A stretch of 64,000 nucleotides of DNA from Lepus europaeus (lineage: Eukaryota > Chordata > Mammalia > Lagomorpha > Leporidae). Shown here one piece after another: positions 23,856 through 34,853 of this stretch; position 1 is the stretch's first letter; every line of letters starts with the position of its first letter. A program made the position numbers and the translations under genes. Under the pieces are notes generated by a model, which worked only from the letters and a program-made list of their open reading frames with translations, made no database searches and had not been told where the DNA came from. The DNA lies in assembly GCF_033115175.1 (NCBI RefSeq), contig NC_084836.1:65825297-65889296 (forward strand), in the 5' to 3' direction.

Positions 23856-24029
23856 TAGATAGATACATAGATACATAGGTACATTGACAGACACATAGAT
23901 AGATGCATAGATACATAGATACATAGACACACAGACAGATAAATAGATACATAGAAAGATACATAGATACATAAATAGACAGATATATAGATAGATACAT
24001 AAATAGATACATAGATAGACAGATAGATT
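23856..24029. repeat. ATAG/ATAC tetranucleotide microsatellite
   Basis: About 174 bp of interspersed atag, atac and acag units, mostly agatacat and agatagat. Long and impure, so probably polymorphic. Confidence 0.95.
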
Positions 24030-24579
24030 TGATTACCTTTCTAATGACTCCTTACAAGTATCTGACACTTCATATCTTCATTTTGCATAATAAACCACAC
24101 AAAGTTATAAAAACGATGGGAAAAAAAGCAGTTTGTGTAAACGATATAGATTTCTAAAACCAAGAGAACCTTAGAAAATATCTCCCTAGAAGAAGAGAAA
24201 ATTGGTATCTGGTGAAATGTAGTCATTATTACACAGTTAGTGTTAAGGACACATAGCTCCTTTACTCCCCATTGGGTTCTCTCCCTGAGTTCCATACGCA
24301 TATGAGGGAAGGCACGCTCTGGCATGGAAACCGGCCCAGCGATGCACATGGACTGCTGAAATGCAGAGGTGATGATTAGCTCAGCTAGTTTAAGGGTTTT
24401 AGCTTTTAACAGAAAGGGAAAAAATGAGCGAGGTCTCCTCCAAGCCGTCTGACATGCTGAGTGTGTCGTGTGTAGCAAGGACAAGCGGCCTGTCTTAGTG
24501 TAGCATGTCGGGGTTTATGATCCGAGAGTTCACAGTGCCCATGGTAGAGAGGAAGTAATTGTTTGCAAAGGATGGAGGA

Positions 24580-24669
24580 AGGGCAGGAGAGAAGGGGGAG
24601 AGGGAGAGGGGGAGGGAGAGGGGGAGGGAGAGGGAGAGAGAGAGAGAGATCCTCCTCCTCCTCCTCCCA
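24580..24669. repeat. Polypurine GGGAGA tract ending in (CTC)n
   Basis: A gggagagggggagggagag run changes at 24650 into cctcctcctcctcctccc, that is, a purine tract next to its complement type. Confidence 0.9.
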
Positions 24670-24795
24670 GGAAAAATAGTCTTCATCCTTGTCTTTCAAC
24701 AATTGCTTATAGAAGAAGAAAACATTCTTTTTAGGAAAAAACTCACACAAATAGCACTTTTTTATTAACCAAATTTGCTTACGAAATGGCTTATT

Positions 24796-25120
24796 GGGGG
24801 CTGGCACTGTGGCATAGCAGGTTAAATTGCCACATGCAGTGCCGGCATCTCGTATTGCACGGGTCCGAGTCCCAGCTGCTCCACTACTGATCCAGCTCTC
24901 TGCTATGGCCTGGGAAGGCAGTGGAGGATGGCCCAGGTCCTTGGGTCCCAGCCCACGCACATGGGAGACCCGGAAGAGGCTCCTGGCTCCTGGCTTCAGC
25001 GTGGCTCAGCCCTGGTTCTTCAGGCTCTTTGGGGAGTGAACCAGCACATGGAAGTTCCCTCTCTCTCTCTCTTTCTTACTCTGTAACTCTTTCAAATACA
25101 TAAATAAATCTTTTAAAAGA
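24796..25120 (+). mobile_element. CSINE
   Basis: Sense copy flanked by imperfect gcttattggg / gcttatttgg. Confidence 0.93.
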
Positions 25121-25689
25121 AACAGCTTATTTGGTGAGGAGCCTCATAGCCTCCTGGATAGATTGAAAACAGGGTACTTCCAGAGTCTGCAGTGCACCTG
25201 CAATGTGGTAAGCGGGGGTGGGGTGGGGGGTGTTGGCCCCGCAGTAAATACCTTCTATTCCTTTACTGCTAGAGCTGTGCAGGCACTCCTGCAGGCAAAT
25301 CATCCCTGCACTACAGCCAAGGACTGGGGCTGCGAGACACTAACGTGTCCAGGACTAGGGCATCCTCAGTGTCAGGGCCTGACCCATGGCCGGCTCGCCT
25401 CACCAGGAAAGCATTGGGGCTGACAGAAAGCCAAGACGGTCATTCCTTCTGCTGACCAAGCCAGGCCTTTGAGGGCATTCAGCGGGATCCCCACTCTGAC
25501 ACTAAACACCTAAACACCAAACACCGGTAGCGGTAGTGGCTTCTGTTACCTCGACATTCAAATCCTTCACACCTTTCCAAACTGCCTCCAGAGGCTGTGC
25601 CTTCCCCACCCCAAACACACCACAAACACCGGTTAACGATGAGACTGAATTCTAGGAAGCTGGGATTAAAATGAAGATTAAGGGTCCCA

Positions 25690-25697
25690 TGACGTCA
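25690..25697. promoter_or_regulatory. Perfect CRE palindrome (TGACGTCA)
   Basis: catgacgtcagttggcgcggc in a repeat-free block; the cagttggcgcggc next to it also contains MYB- and E2F-like cores. Function is inferred only. Confidence 0.3.
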
Positions 25698-25852
25698 GTT
25701 GGCGCGGCTGATTTGTGCAGGAAAGATCGGTCACAGAGAGCATTCGAGTATCGTTTTTTATTTGTTGACTTCAAGGCAAGCCTCTAGCATCTTCCACATC
25801 CTGGGAAGAATGGTGCAGACAGTATCAAGCTCCATGGAGATGAATGTGGTGG

Positions 25853-25860
25853 GAAGGGAG

Positions 25861-25903
<43 letters not shown>

Positions 25904-26164
25904 CTTCCATCCGCTGGTTCACTCCCCAATTGGCTGCAATGGCCAGAGCTGAGCCGATCCGAAGCCAGGAGCCAGGAGCTTCTTCCAGGTCTCCCACGTG
26001 GGTGCAGTGGCCCAAGGGCTTGGTCCATCTTCTACTGCTTTCCCAGGCCATGGCAGAAAGCTGGATCGGAAGCGGAGCAGCAGCTGGGACACAAACCAGC
26101 GCCCTTACGGGATGTGGGCACTGCAGGCTGCGGCCCTACCTTCTATGCCATAGTGCTGGCCCCC
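25853..26164 (-). mobile_element. CSINE, antisense, tail truncated at the GA tract
   Basis: Starts directly in the GA-run (no AT tail) and ends catagtgctggccccc. Confidence 0.92.
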
Positions 26165-26169
26165 ATGCT

Positions 26170-26390
26170 AATGTGCTTTTGAAGGCACTGGAAGATGGCC
26201 CAAGTCCTTGATCTCCTATCTCCCTGTGAGAGACCTGAATGGAGTTCCAGGCTCCTGGTTTCAATCTGGTCTAGCCCCAGCCATTGCAACTAGTTTGAGA
26301 GTGAACCAGAGGATAGGTCTCTCTCTGTGTGTCTCTTCCTCTCTCTCTGTCACTCTACCTTTCAAATAAATAAGTAAATATTTTTTAAAA
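26170..26390 (+). mobile_element. CSINE 3' portion, sense
   Basis: Begins at gaaggcactggaagatggcc without the tRNA head. With the preceding antisense copy it forms an inverted SINE pair. Confidence 0.88.
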
Positions 26391-26721
26391 AATACCAAAC
26401 TCAACACATGAGAGGAGTGCTTTGTGCGATGTATATTGTGATAAATAATTGATAGAGAAACAGAAACAGAAAAGTATCAGGAAATCCAGAGTGGAGCAAC
26501 ATCGAATGAAGAAGAAAGTACACTAGGGGAACCTGGAGAAGTGGGGTGGTGGTGGCTGGTGGCCGACAGTCGCATTTGACACTTGGGGTAGGGGTGGAGG
26601 GTGCGGTTGAAACCTGGGGAAAATGCTGTGGGGTTTCATAAGGCACTAAAGGGAAGACAACTCCAGGATGTAACAGATTGCTGAAGTCTGGCTTGGGATT
26701 GGGAAAGCAGCCATTTCCTTT

Positions 26722-27040
26722 GGGGGGGGGGGGCTGTGGTGTAGTGGGTAAAACCACTGCCTGCAGTGCCAGCAACCTATATGGGCACCAGTTCTAGTCC
26801 CAGCTGCTCCACTTCCGATCCAGCTCTCTGTTACGGCCTGGGAAAGCAGTAGAAGGTGGCCCAAGTCCTTTCTGCATGGGAGACCCAGAAGAAGCTCCTG
26901 ACTCCTGGCTTTGGATCGGCACAGTTCCAGCCGTTGCGACCAATTGGGGAGTGACCCAGGATATAAGACCTTTCTCTCTCTGCCTCTCCTACTCTGTGTA
27001 ACTCTTTCAAATAAATAAATAAAATATTTTTTTTAAAAAA
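26722..27040 (+). mobile_element. CSINE with G-run head
   Basis: A run of twelve G precedes ctgtggtgtagtgggtaaaa; aaataaataaataaaatat tail. Confidence 0.92.
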
Positions 27041-27147
27041 GAGGAGAAGAAAGGAGAAGAGAGAAATAGATCAGAAAAGAGAAAAGACTTGGAAGTGGTT
27101 TAAACAACAACAACAAAAAAGAAACAAAGTGTTAAGAAATCAACACA

Positions 27148-27420
27148 GGGGCAGGTGTCTGGCCTAGCGGTTAAGACACCTGTGCTCCACATCAGAGTAC
27201 CTGACTTTCATTCCAGGCTGCAGCTCCTGGTTCCAGCTCCCTGCTAACACAGATCCTGGGAGGCAGAACTGATGGCTCATGTTCTTGGTCCTTGCCGTCC
27301 TGGATTGCGTTCAGCCCAACTCAGTCCCGGCTGTTACAGGCATCTGGAGAGTGAACCAGCTGCATAGATCTCTTTCTGTCTGCCCCCCCCCCCACGCCTC
27401 TCAAATAACTCTTTTAAACA
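27148..27420 (+). repeat. Old CSINE-related copy
   Basis: ggggcaggtgtctggcctag through to ctcaaataactctttt. Confidence 0.8.
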
Positions 27421-27427
27421 AAGAAGG

Positions 27428-27704
27428 AGGGCAGGCGTTTGGCCCGGTGTTTAAGCTGCCTGTTGGGACCTGCAATCCCTGTGAGAGTGCCTGGGTTCAA
27501 GGACCAACTCCACTCTCAATTCATGCGTCCTGTTGATGTACATCCTGGGAGGTGACAGCTGACGGCTTCAGTGATTGGGCCCCTGCCATCCACGTGAGGG
27601 ACCTGGATTTAGTTTATGAATTCTGGCTATAGCTTGGCCCAGCCCCAGGGGCCAATGGGGTATTTGGGGAGTGAACCAGCACATAGAAGATCTGTCTTTG
27701 TCTA
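27428..27704 (+). repeat. Old CSINE-related copy
   Basis: gggcaggcgtttggcccggt, then gaaccagcacatagaagatc; its tail has become the purine tract that follows. Confidence 0.8.
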
Positions 27705-27862
27705 GAAGAGAGAGGAGGGGAGGAGAAGGGAGGGAAAGGAAGGGGGGGGGAATGGAGGGGAGGGAAGGAAAGGTAAGGGAGAGGGGAGGAGAGGAGAGGA
27801 GAGGAGGGGAGAGGAGAGGAAAGGAGGGGAGAGGAGAGGAAAGGAGGGGAGGGAAGGAGAAA
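27705..27862. repeat. GGGGA/GGAGA polypurine tract
   Basis: About 158 bp of almost pure purine on the + strand, with ggagaggagaggagaggag units. It grew from the tail of an old CSINE. Confidence 0.95.
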
Positions 27863-28222
27863 GCAATGGCGCAGGAAAAAGTTGCTTCCAATAGTACGCA
27901 GTATTTGAAAGCAAGCACCTGGGGAATTCACCAGCACGTGGAAAAGCCCTGGGAACAGATCCACTTAGGCCAGAGCCGGCCCAAGTGTGGGGCAGGGCTG
28001 CAGGCATCTTCTCTGAGATGGATATGAGACAAAAGGGCTCTCTCCCTGCAGCAGAGGGACCCTGGGGTGGCAGGAACTCTCTCCTACTCTCCCATCCTTC
28101 AGTGGGCTGTGCTGTACCCCTAGGCAGCAGTCTGGCAGGAAGGGCTCCCTGCTGTGACTACAGAGGATGTGGCTAGGGTCGGAGGCGGGGCCTGTGCATG
28201 TGTGTGTGTGTTTGCTAATTCT

Positions 28223-28240
28223 ATTTCCGCTTCCTCTTTT
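28223..28240 (-). promoter_or_regulatory. Tandem ETS/PU.1-type site
   Basis: On the - strand this reads AAAAGAGGAAGCGGAAAT, with two GGAA ETS cores; the first has the purine-rich AAAGAGGAAG form typical of PU.1/Spi sites. ETS sites are common in promoters of lymphoid genes. It directly precedes the candidate first exon at 28247. Confidence 0.4.
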
Positions 28241-28246
28241 GAGCAG

Positions 28247-28397
28247 AGAGCGGCAGATGAATGAGAGCGGAGGGGAAGGCTCGGTCCACACCATGCGGCT
28301 TTCTCGCTGCCGTCACCGCAGTCTCCACACCTGGCAAGGACTTGGCCCGGCTTTGGGGACCACGTTGCCAACAACTGGGCTCTCCACCAGCAGACAA
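28247..28397 (+). other. Candidate TESPA1 5' noncoding first exon
   Basis: A repeat-free, CpG-containing segment bounded by an AG after a pyrimidine-rich stretch (28223-28246) and a good GTGAGT donor at 28398. It lies about 12 kb upstream of the TESPA1 start codon on the same strand. It contains ATGs that open a short upstream frame. The position fits a gene with noncoding 5' exons, but no transcript evidence is available here. Confidence 0.28.
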
Positions 28398-29689
28398 GTG
28401 AGTATGGCCTTGAGCCAAGTTTTTTGACTGCACTGATCTGGGATGATGCTAGGAGAGAAAAGGAAATGGGTCAGAAAAAAAAAAAAAAAAACAAACTACT
28501 AAGTAAAAGGTGAAGAGGAGAGAGATCACCCATCACCCCACCTCTGACCTGCAAAGCACTTGCCACACGTGGTGCCTGTTGTAACCAGCATGCGCCGCTC
28601 TCACTTTTTCTTTTCCCCTCCCCATTGCCAAGGTCAAAACACACAGGTTCCTTTGATGGCCTGAGCTAGTGTCTAGGAAGCTTCGCCTTTATCACCTGAG
28701 AGGCTATTCTGTGTGTCTTGCTGAGTTCACCTTTGCCATAATTTCCATCTTGTTCTAACTTTTGAAAGACCCGGAGGAGAAAAGTTCCCCAGTGTCAGAG
28801 CAGGGCCCGGGCTAGGTTCCATCGCCGGGATGGTTGGGAACACCCAGCCTCAAGGAAGTTTGCACTCTGGGGAGGGTTTAAGACCTCGTTCTGCAGCTGC
28901 TGTACATGGTTGCTGGGGGGAGGAGGCACACAGCTGGACACTGCTGGGAGTTCCGTGTAGATGAGCAGACTTCCCGTCTCAGAGATGGAGATGGGTGTGT
29001 CATCCTCTCAGTGACCTACATAATGCTGGGGGGAGGGGTCATAGCCAGGTTAAGCACCTGCCTCCCACACGGGTGGGCAGATTCCCCACACCAAGGCTTT
29101 CCACACCCCTGCTGCAGCACTGAGCTCACCATGGAGGGGAAAGATCCGAACCCCCAGAGCAGAGCGAGGACGAGAGGATTCCAGGGTCTTCCAGCCGTGG
29201 TTCGACAAGACCAGGAGGGCCATGGGTGTAGACCCAGAAAGGACTCGTGACTGTCTGCCACAAACAGCCCTGGTTACAGAGGTGAAGGGACTTCCCAGAC
29301 AGTGCTAGGGCAGAGCTGGGGTCGGAGGTCAGAGGCTTTCAACGCGGGGTCCGCACTTCAGACTCAACAGTTGTCTGGATGGAGTGGTTGGAGCCAAAGA
29401 CTCGAGGAGATTTCTCTATAACATGGAGCAGTAGGGGGATGAGTGGAAGCCCCGTGTGGGGTCTGCCCCTGCTGAGGATGTTAGCAGAGATGACAGGCTG
29501 AAGGGACGGCGGGAGGGGGGCAGAAAGAAGCCTGACACAAGACTTCTTGTACACAGGCACCCAGGGAGTGAGGCCACTCTCTACAACCGTGCTGATTGAA
29601 GGTGGTCTCGCAGCCCCTTGGGTTCTCTCTCAGGATGGAATCCTGGTCTGATGTGTGGAGACCCAGCACAGTCACTCTCTGCTCAAGAT
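28398..29689. other. Unique block, no gene called
   Basis: Repeat-free sequence after the candidate 28.3-kb exon. Open frames are short and lack splice-signal support. Confidence 0.45.
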
Positions 29690-29704
29690 TTACAATTCAG
29701 ATTC

Positions 29705-30001
29705 TTTTTTAAAAAAAGATTTATTTATTTACTTGAAAGAGTTACAGAGAGAAAGAGAGGGAGAGATAGAGATCTTTCATCCTCTGGTTCATTCCCCAGA
29801 TGGCTATGAAGCCTGGAGACTGGGGCTTCTTCTGGGTCTCCCACATGGGTACACAGGGAGGGTGCAGGGGCCCAAGGACTTGGACCATCTTTCTCTGCTT
29901 TCCCAGGCGCCTTAGCAGGGAGCTGGGTCAGAATCGGTGCCTGTATGGGATGCCGGTGCTGCAGGTGGCGGCTTTACTCGGTACGCCACAGCGCTGGCCC
30001 C
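29705..30001 (-). mobile_element. CSINE, antisense
   Basis: TSD tacaattcagattct (29690-29704) and tataattcagactct (30002-30016). Confidence 0.94.
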
Positions 30002-30319
30002 TATAATTCAGACTCTAAGAGAGAAGGGAAAGGAAGTTTGGCCTCAGCCCATATCATAACTCACAAGGCTCCCGCTGGGCTCCGGCAGGGGAAAGAGCAA
30101 ACGTTTATTTCCACTTGCATGCTGATGACTACGGTACTGCTTTCCACCTAAGGGGCAGAAGCCAACTGCGTATCCCAGAACTCTCAGTGCCCTGTGCCCT
30201 GCCCATGCCCAGGCCTAAAGCACAAGGGCTTCAGCATGGGTTTGGGGCTGAAAATAGAATTCAGTCAAATGAGCTGAGGCCTGAGAAGACCATGTGTTGT
30301 GCATGGGAAAGGAAAGCAG

Positions 30320-30612
30320 GAGGGAGTGAGCGTTTAGTCCAGTGGCTAACATGCCCGCCCCCAATATTGGAGTACCTGGGTGCGGTTTCTGGTCCTGTTC
30401 CTGACTCCGGCTTGCTGCTAATGTAGACCCTGAGAGGCAGTGGTGACATCTCAAGTACTGGGTCCCTGCCACCCATGTGGGAGAGCTGGACTGTGTTCCT
30501 GGCTCCTGGCTTCAGCCTGGCCCCGCCCCAGCTATTGCAAGTCATTCAGGGAGTGAACCAGCAAATGCTTTCTTACTTCAAATAACATCCTTCTTTTTCC
30601 CTAAAATAGATT
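30320..30612 (+). repeat. Old CSINE-related copy
   Basis: gggagtgagcgtttagtcca start; agggagtgaaccagcaaatg near the end. Confidence 0.75.
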
Positions 30613-33106
30613 GAACTGCTGCCTTAAGCCTGAGTCGTGGAATGCCTAAATGCTAGGCTCAGGGTAAGCTTCATCTTGATGAGCCTCCACATGCAGTGAC
30701 ATGGAAGAGGGTGTGTGAGAACCTGCCAGCGAGGGCAGCGTGCGCGCGCAGTGGGCACGGTCAACGTCGGGCTGCAGGAGGCATTCTTCCTGTCTGCGGA
30801 CGGAAAGGTAGGTGAGTTGGGATTCCCCAGAGCTGTTGACAGTGACACCGGTGTGTGTCTGGACTGTGGATGCAGACGATCTTACGGCCACATCACGGAA
30901 ACTCCATTTCCTTTTTCTCTCCTCCTACTCTCGTTCTCACTCTCAGTCCCAGTTCACAGTCACTGCTTAGGGCAAAGGTGCAGACAGACAGAGGCGGAGA
31001 AAGGCCTGCCCTACCACGTCCCTGGGAGCAGACCCCACGTGAACTGTGGGTTGGGCCGTGGAAACTAAAAGTAGCTGGAGAAAGGTGGGAATACAGGGTT
31101 AGCAAACATCTGGGGCTCTGAGTTTGAGCTCCGTTGACTATTATATTCTTCATGACCCCAGGTAACCTCTCTTTCTCTCCCCCGCTCCCTTCTCCCACCT
31201 TCCTTCTCTCACCTTCTTTCCCCCCTGCAACTCCTCTCCCTCTTTGCAGCTTCCTCAACTGCACAATGCATCGCTGGACTTAAATGATCCCTTTGATCCC
31301 TTTAAGCATCAGGTAGGAACCAAGGTCTTTTGCAGCCCATTTTGCACTTCTGCTCAGTAGCAACATCCCTCCTGTGCTGTCTGGATTTTGCACACTTTAC
31401 TGTACTCTCCTGCTCACCCCTTCTGCCTTTTCCCCTCATCCCTGATAATATCCTGACTTTAGTGAATGGCTTAGACTGAGAGCAGGTGAATAGTCATCAT
31501 AGCTCCTCCTTTATACATCAGAGACTTAACATACATGACCTGCTTATAACCCCCAATAGCACACAAGCCTGATATGCTGTTTTTCAGTTGGAGAAATTTA
31601 GGTACAGGGAAGACAGGATGTTTTGCTAAAGATGCTACACAGGAAGAAGATAGAACTGGGATTCCAAACACCAGTCACTCTGGTTCCCAGCCCCAAGCTC
31701 TTTCTACAATTCTCCTGCTAGTGAGTTTCTAAATAAACCTCTGGACTTCAAAGAAGCATTGCCAGCCCTTACTGGACTCCTGAAAAATACCCCTATGGTG
31801 AAGTTGATATTAGGCAGATACAAATTGGTAGAAGAAGCCAGTACTGGTTGGTCTGCTATTAAAATAAGTCCCTGGCGAGTCGGATACATGCCTATGGCCC
31901 CAAGCCCTCTGAGGGCTCCTTGTCCATGTGGCTCTCCTTGCTCTTCCTGTAAGATTCCCCAGACTAGCATGGGAAATTCAGGGCCAGTCAAGCCCGACAG
32001 ACACCTACAGGACAGCCACTGGTGGCAGCTCTGGCCAGGGGGCCAATAGCCATGGGTGAATGTCCCCAACGCCACAGCCACCTGAAAGTCAAGTGGAACT
32101 TCAGGCACATTCTCCTCTCAACTAGAACCTAGTTGGACCCTCACTGGAAAATCCATCCTGTAATCCTGAAAAAGGCTAATTGGTTCATTATCACCTCCTT
32201 GGAGTCAAGAAGGAAAACCAGGCTAAAGACACAAGGCAAGCAACACTGCCTCCACTGGGGCTGCCCCCAAAGACATGTGTAAATCATACTGCATTTGTGC
32301 TGCCTCTTCGAGACTGGACTACCAGGTAGAGAATTTACTAAAGCAGTTTCTCCTTTCCTCCATCCCAAATTACATTTTCCACTGACCCTCGGATGTGGCA
32401 TGTCTTCTCATCCTGTTTCAAGTGAAAAGACTATGCCACATGGAGTCAGAACAACCTGAATTTAAACGTCAGCGTCAGGAGGTGCTAAACACATGTCCAC
32501 AGGCAAGTCCCCGGTCACTGAACTTCAGATAAAGATGATTATCTCAGCAGCAGTTGTCAGGATTAAGGGAGGCAGTGTACAGGAAGGTTTTGTGTGTCAA
32601 TGTAAGACACCCTGTACCTATGAGTTATTGTGAGTACCTGTCCTTTTTGACATAACCTGTGTTGATGCGCAGCAAAACTTTGGCTGCAGCCCTTAAAAGA
32701 AGAGAGACTGGAAATAGGTGATGTTCTCAGTGTAGTCATAATGACAAACGCCTAAGGTTTCCGCTGCTGCTTCTGATGGGAACTATTGCTGGAAAACACT
32801 CCCTTCACAGCTCTTCAACAACTCTACAATCTCAAACCCCTGGGGGTGATTTTCTTGTCTGACCTCAATCCTGTCTGCCGCAATTTCTGCTTTTACTGTA
32901 ACATCCGGAGAACAAGAATTCTTTCCTACTCTATGAGATTGTAGTCAGATTCCAGAACTCTTGACATTGGTGGAGAAGGGTTTGGGGAAAGAACCTCTAG
33001 AGAAATGGGAAAAAAGGCTAAAGATAAAGGATTGGAAATAGTAACAAAAGGGAAAACAAGGCTTTGGATGATGAAGGCAAGAAGTAATAGAACCAGTGTG
33101 AGACGT
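30613..33106. other. Unique block with exon-like signals but no confirmed gene
   Basis: Contains the 63-bp exon-like unit at 31250 and a CpG cluster at about 30735-30815 (gtgcgcgcgcagtgggcacg) ending in a gtaggtgag donor-like site. The remainder, including a 96-codon frame at 31759-32049, shows no recognisable homology. Confidence 0.45.
31250..31312 (+). other. Candidate 63-bp internal (5' UTR) exon upstream of TESPA1
   Basis: An approximately 85-bp pyrimidine tract ends in ctctttgcag at 31249, and a CAG|GTAGGA donor follows at 31312/31313. The segment contains a short uORF (ATG at 31266, product MHRWT). The splice signals are strong and the segment is repeat-free. Assignment to TESPA1 rests only on strand and position. 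Confidence 0.3.
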
Positions 33107-33632
33107 AAAGTCTCACATCCCATATGGGCACCGGTTCTAGTCCCGGTTACTCCTCTTCCAATCCAGCTCTCTGCTGTGGCCTGGGATAGCAGTAGAAGAT
33201 GGCCCAAGTTGGCTGGTGCTGTGGCTCACTAGGCTAATCCTCTGCCTGCTGCACTGGCACCCCGGGTTCTAGTCCCAGTTGGGGCACCGGGTACTAGTCC
33301 CAGTTGCTCCTCTTCCGGTTCAGCTCTCTGCTGTGGCCCGGGAGGGCAGCGGAGGAAGACCTTTCTCTCTGTCTCTCTCTCTCACTGTCTATAACTCTAC
33401 CTGTCAAATAAAAAAAAAAATAAGATAGCCCAAGTCCTTGGGCCCCTGCACCCGCATGGGAGACTGGGAAGAAGCACGTGACTCCTGGCTTCAGATTGGT
33501 GCAGCTCCAGCTGTTGTGGCCATCTGGGGACTGAACCAATGGAAGGAAGACCTTTCTTTCTGTCTCTCCCTCTCACTGTCTGTAACTCTACCTGTCAAAT
33601 AAATAAATAAAATCTTTAAAAAAAAAAAAAAG
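33107..33632 (+). mobile_element. CSINE (outer), split by a second CSINE
   Basis: The parts at 33107-33209 and 33436-33632 are consecutive pieces of one element, interrupted exactly inside the agatggcccaagtccttgg region. Confidence 0.93.
33210..33422 (+). mobile_element. CSINE (inner), nested and internally deleted
   Basis: Starts tggctggtgctgtggctcac and ends ctacctgtcaaataaaaa. TSD agatggcccaagt (33197-33209) and agatagcccaagt (33423-33435). It lacks the middle part between the head and the CT tract. Confidence 0.93.
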
Positions 33633-33667
33633 AAAGAAAGGTAGACGGACAGAGAAAAGGGGAGAAA

Positions 33668-33703
33668 CCCCCCACCCCCCATCCCCCACCCCCCACCCCC
33701 CCC
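33668..33703. repeat. C-rich run
   Basis: cccccaccccccatcccccac and similar; G-rich on the - strand, within the tail region of an old SINE. Confidence 0.9.
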
Positions 33704-33945
33704 ACACACAGATCTTCCATCCACTATTTCACTCCCCAAATGCCCACAGTAGCCAGGGCTGGGCCAGGCAGAAGCCAGGAACTTGTAATTCAATCCAGGC
33801 CTCCCACATGGATGGCAGAAACATAAGCACTCAGGCCATCATCTGCCACCTCTCAGGCACATTAGCAGGACCCTGGATTGGAGGAGCTGGGACTTGAAGA
33901 GGCCCTCCTATGTGGGACACAGAAGTCCCAAGTGGAGTCTTAACC

Positions 33946-34294
33946 TTTTTTTTTTTTTTTTTTTGACAGGCAGAGTGGACAGTGAGAGAGAGAGACAGAG
34001 AGAAAGGTCTTCCTTTTTGCCATTGCTTCACCCTCCAATGGCCGCCATGGCCAGCGCGCTGTGGCTGGCGCACCGCACTGATCCAGAGGCAGGAGCCAGG
34101 TGCTTCTCCTGGTCTCCCATGGGGTGCAGGGCCCAAGCACTTGAGCCATCCTCCATTGTACTCCCGGGCCACAGCAGAGAGCTGGCCTGAAAGAGGGGCA
34201 ACTGGGACAGAATCCAGCGCCCCGACCGGGACTAGAACCCGGTGTGCCAGCACCGCAGGCAGAGGATTAGCCTAGTGAGCTGCGACGCCAGCCA
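33946..34294 (-). mobile_element. CSINE (inner), nested
   Basis: Poly(T) then gacaggcagagtggacagtg, ending gctgcgacgccagcc. TSD tcttaacc at 33938-33945 and 34295-34302. Confidence 0.94.
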
Positions 34295-34547
34295 TCTTAA
34301 CCTATTGTACCACAACACCCACTCTGGAAAATTCTTTTTTTAAAATATAAGGAAATGTTATTGTTTGAAGCTTATAAATTTAGTCAGACTTGGGTGAATC
34401 CTATGTTACATCAATTAAATACTGGAAAAACTATAACCCAAGATTTTTTCTTCTTCACTACAATTGTTCAAAGTGTATACATTACGATCTGACTCCATGA
34501 GAAGAGCCAGGAGCCCCTGTCCCATAACATACATCAGTTAAGGACAA

Positions 34548-34853
34548 TTTTTTAACTAATATATTTCAGAGGTGGAGATACAGGAAGTGAGAGGGAAACA
34601 GACAGAGGGCTCTCATTTACCCAAAGGTCCACAATAGCCTAGATTGGCTCGGGGCCAGAAACAAGAGCCATGAGCTCAACCCAGGTCTCTCATGTGGGTG
34701 ACAGGGACCCAACTACTTGAGCCATCACTCAGTGGCTCGCAGGTAGGGTGTGCATTAGCACTAGTCTAGAATAGGGAGCAGAACCAGGACTGGAACCCAG
34801 ACACTCAGAATCAGAATATGGGTGTCTCAGCGGCTAGGCCAAACACCCACCCC
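34548..34853 (-). repeat. Old CSINE-related copy, antisense
   Basis: Diverged: atttcagaggtggagataca, caggtctctcatgtgggtga, ggccaaacacccaccc. Confidence 0.75.

Larger units (their letters stand above)
33643..34325 (-). repeat. Old CSINE-related copy (outer), split by a younger CSINE
   Basis: Left part 33643-33945 and remnant 34295-34325 (tcttaacctattgtaccaca) are continuous once the inner SINE is removed. Confidence 0.85.

Noticed and set aside
23125..23878. Overlapping 190- and 194-codon open frames on opposite strands
   Set aside because: GC-rich composition explains open frames on both strands; no recognisable domain, splice context or start context.
27568..28007. Serine/proline-rich frames of more than 100 codons on the - strand
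   Set aside because: They are produced by the polypurine tract and are low-complexity artefacts.
30715..31068. 117-codon + frame starting near a CpG cluster
   Set aside because: Crosses a plausible donor site, no homology; a noncoding exon is a better, still weak, reading.
31759..32049. 96-codon frame in unique DNA
   Set aside because: No homology recognised, no upstream exon or promoter signal; length is compatible with chance.
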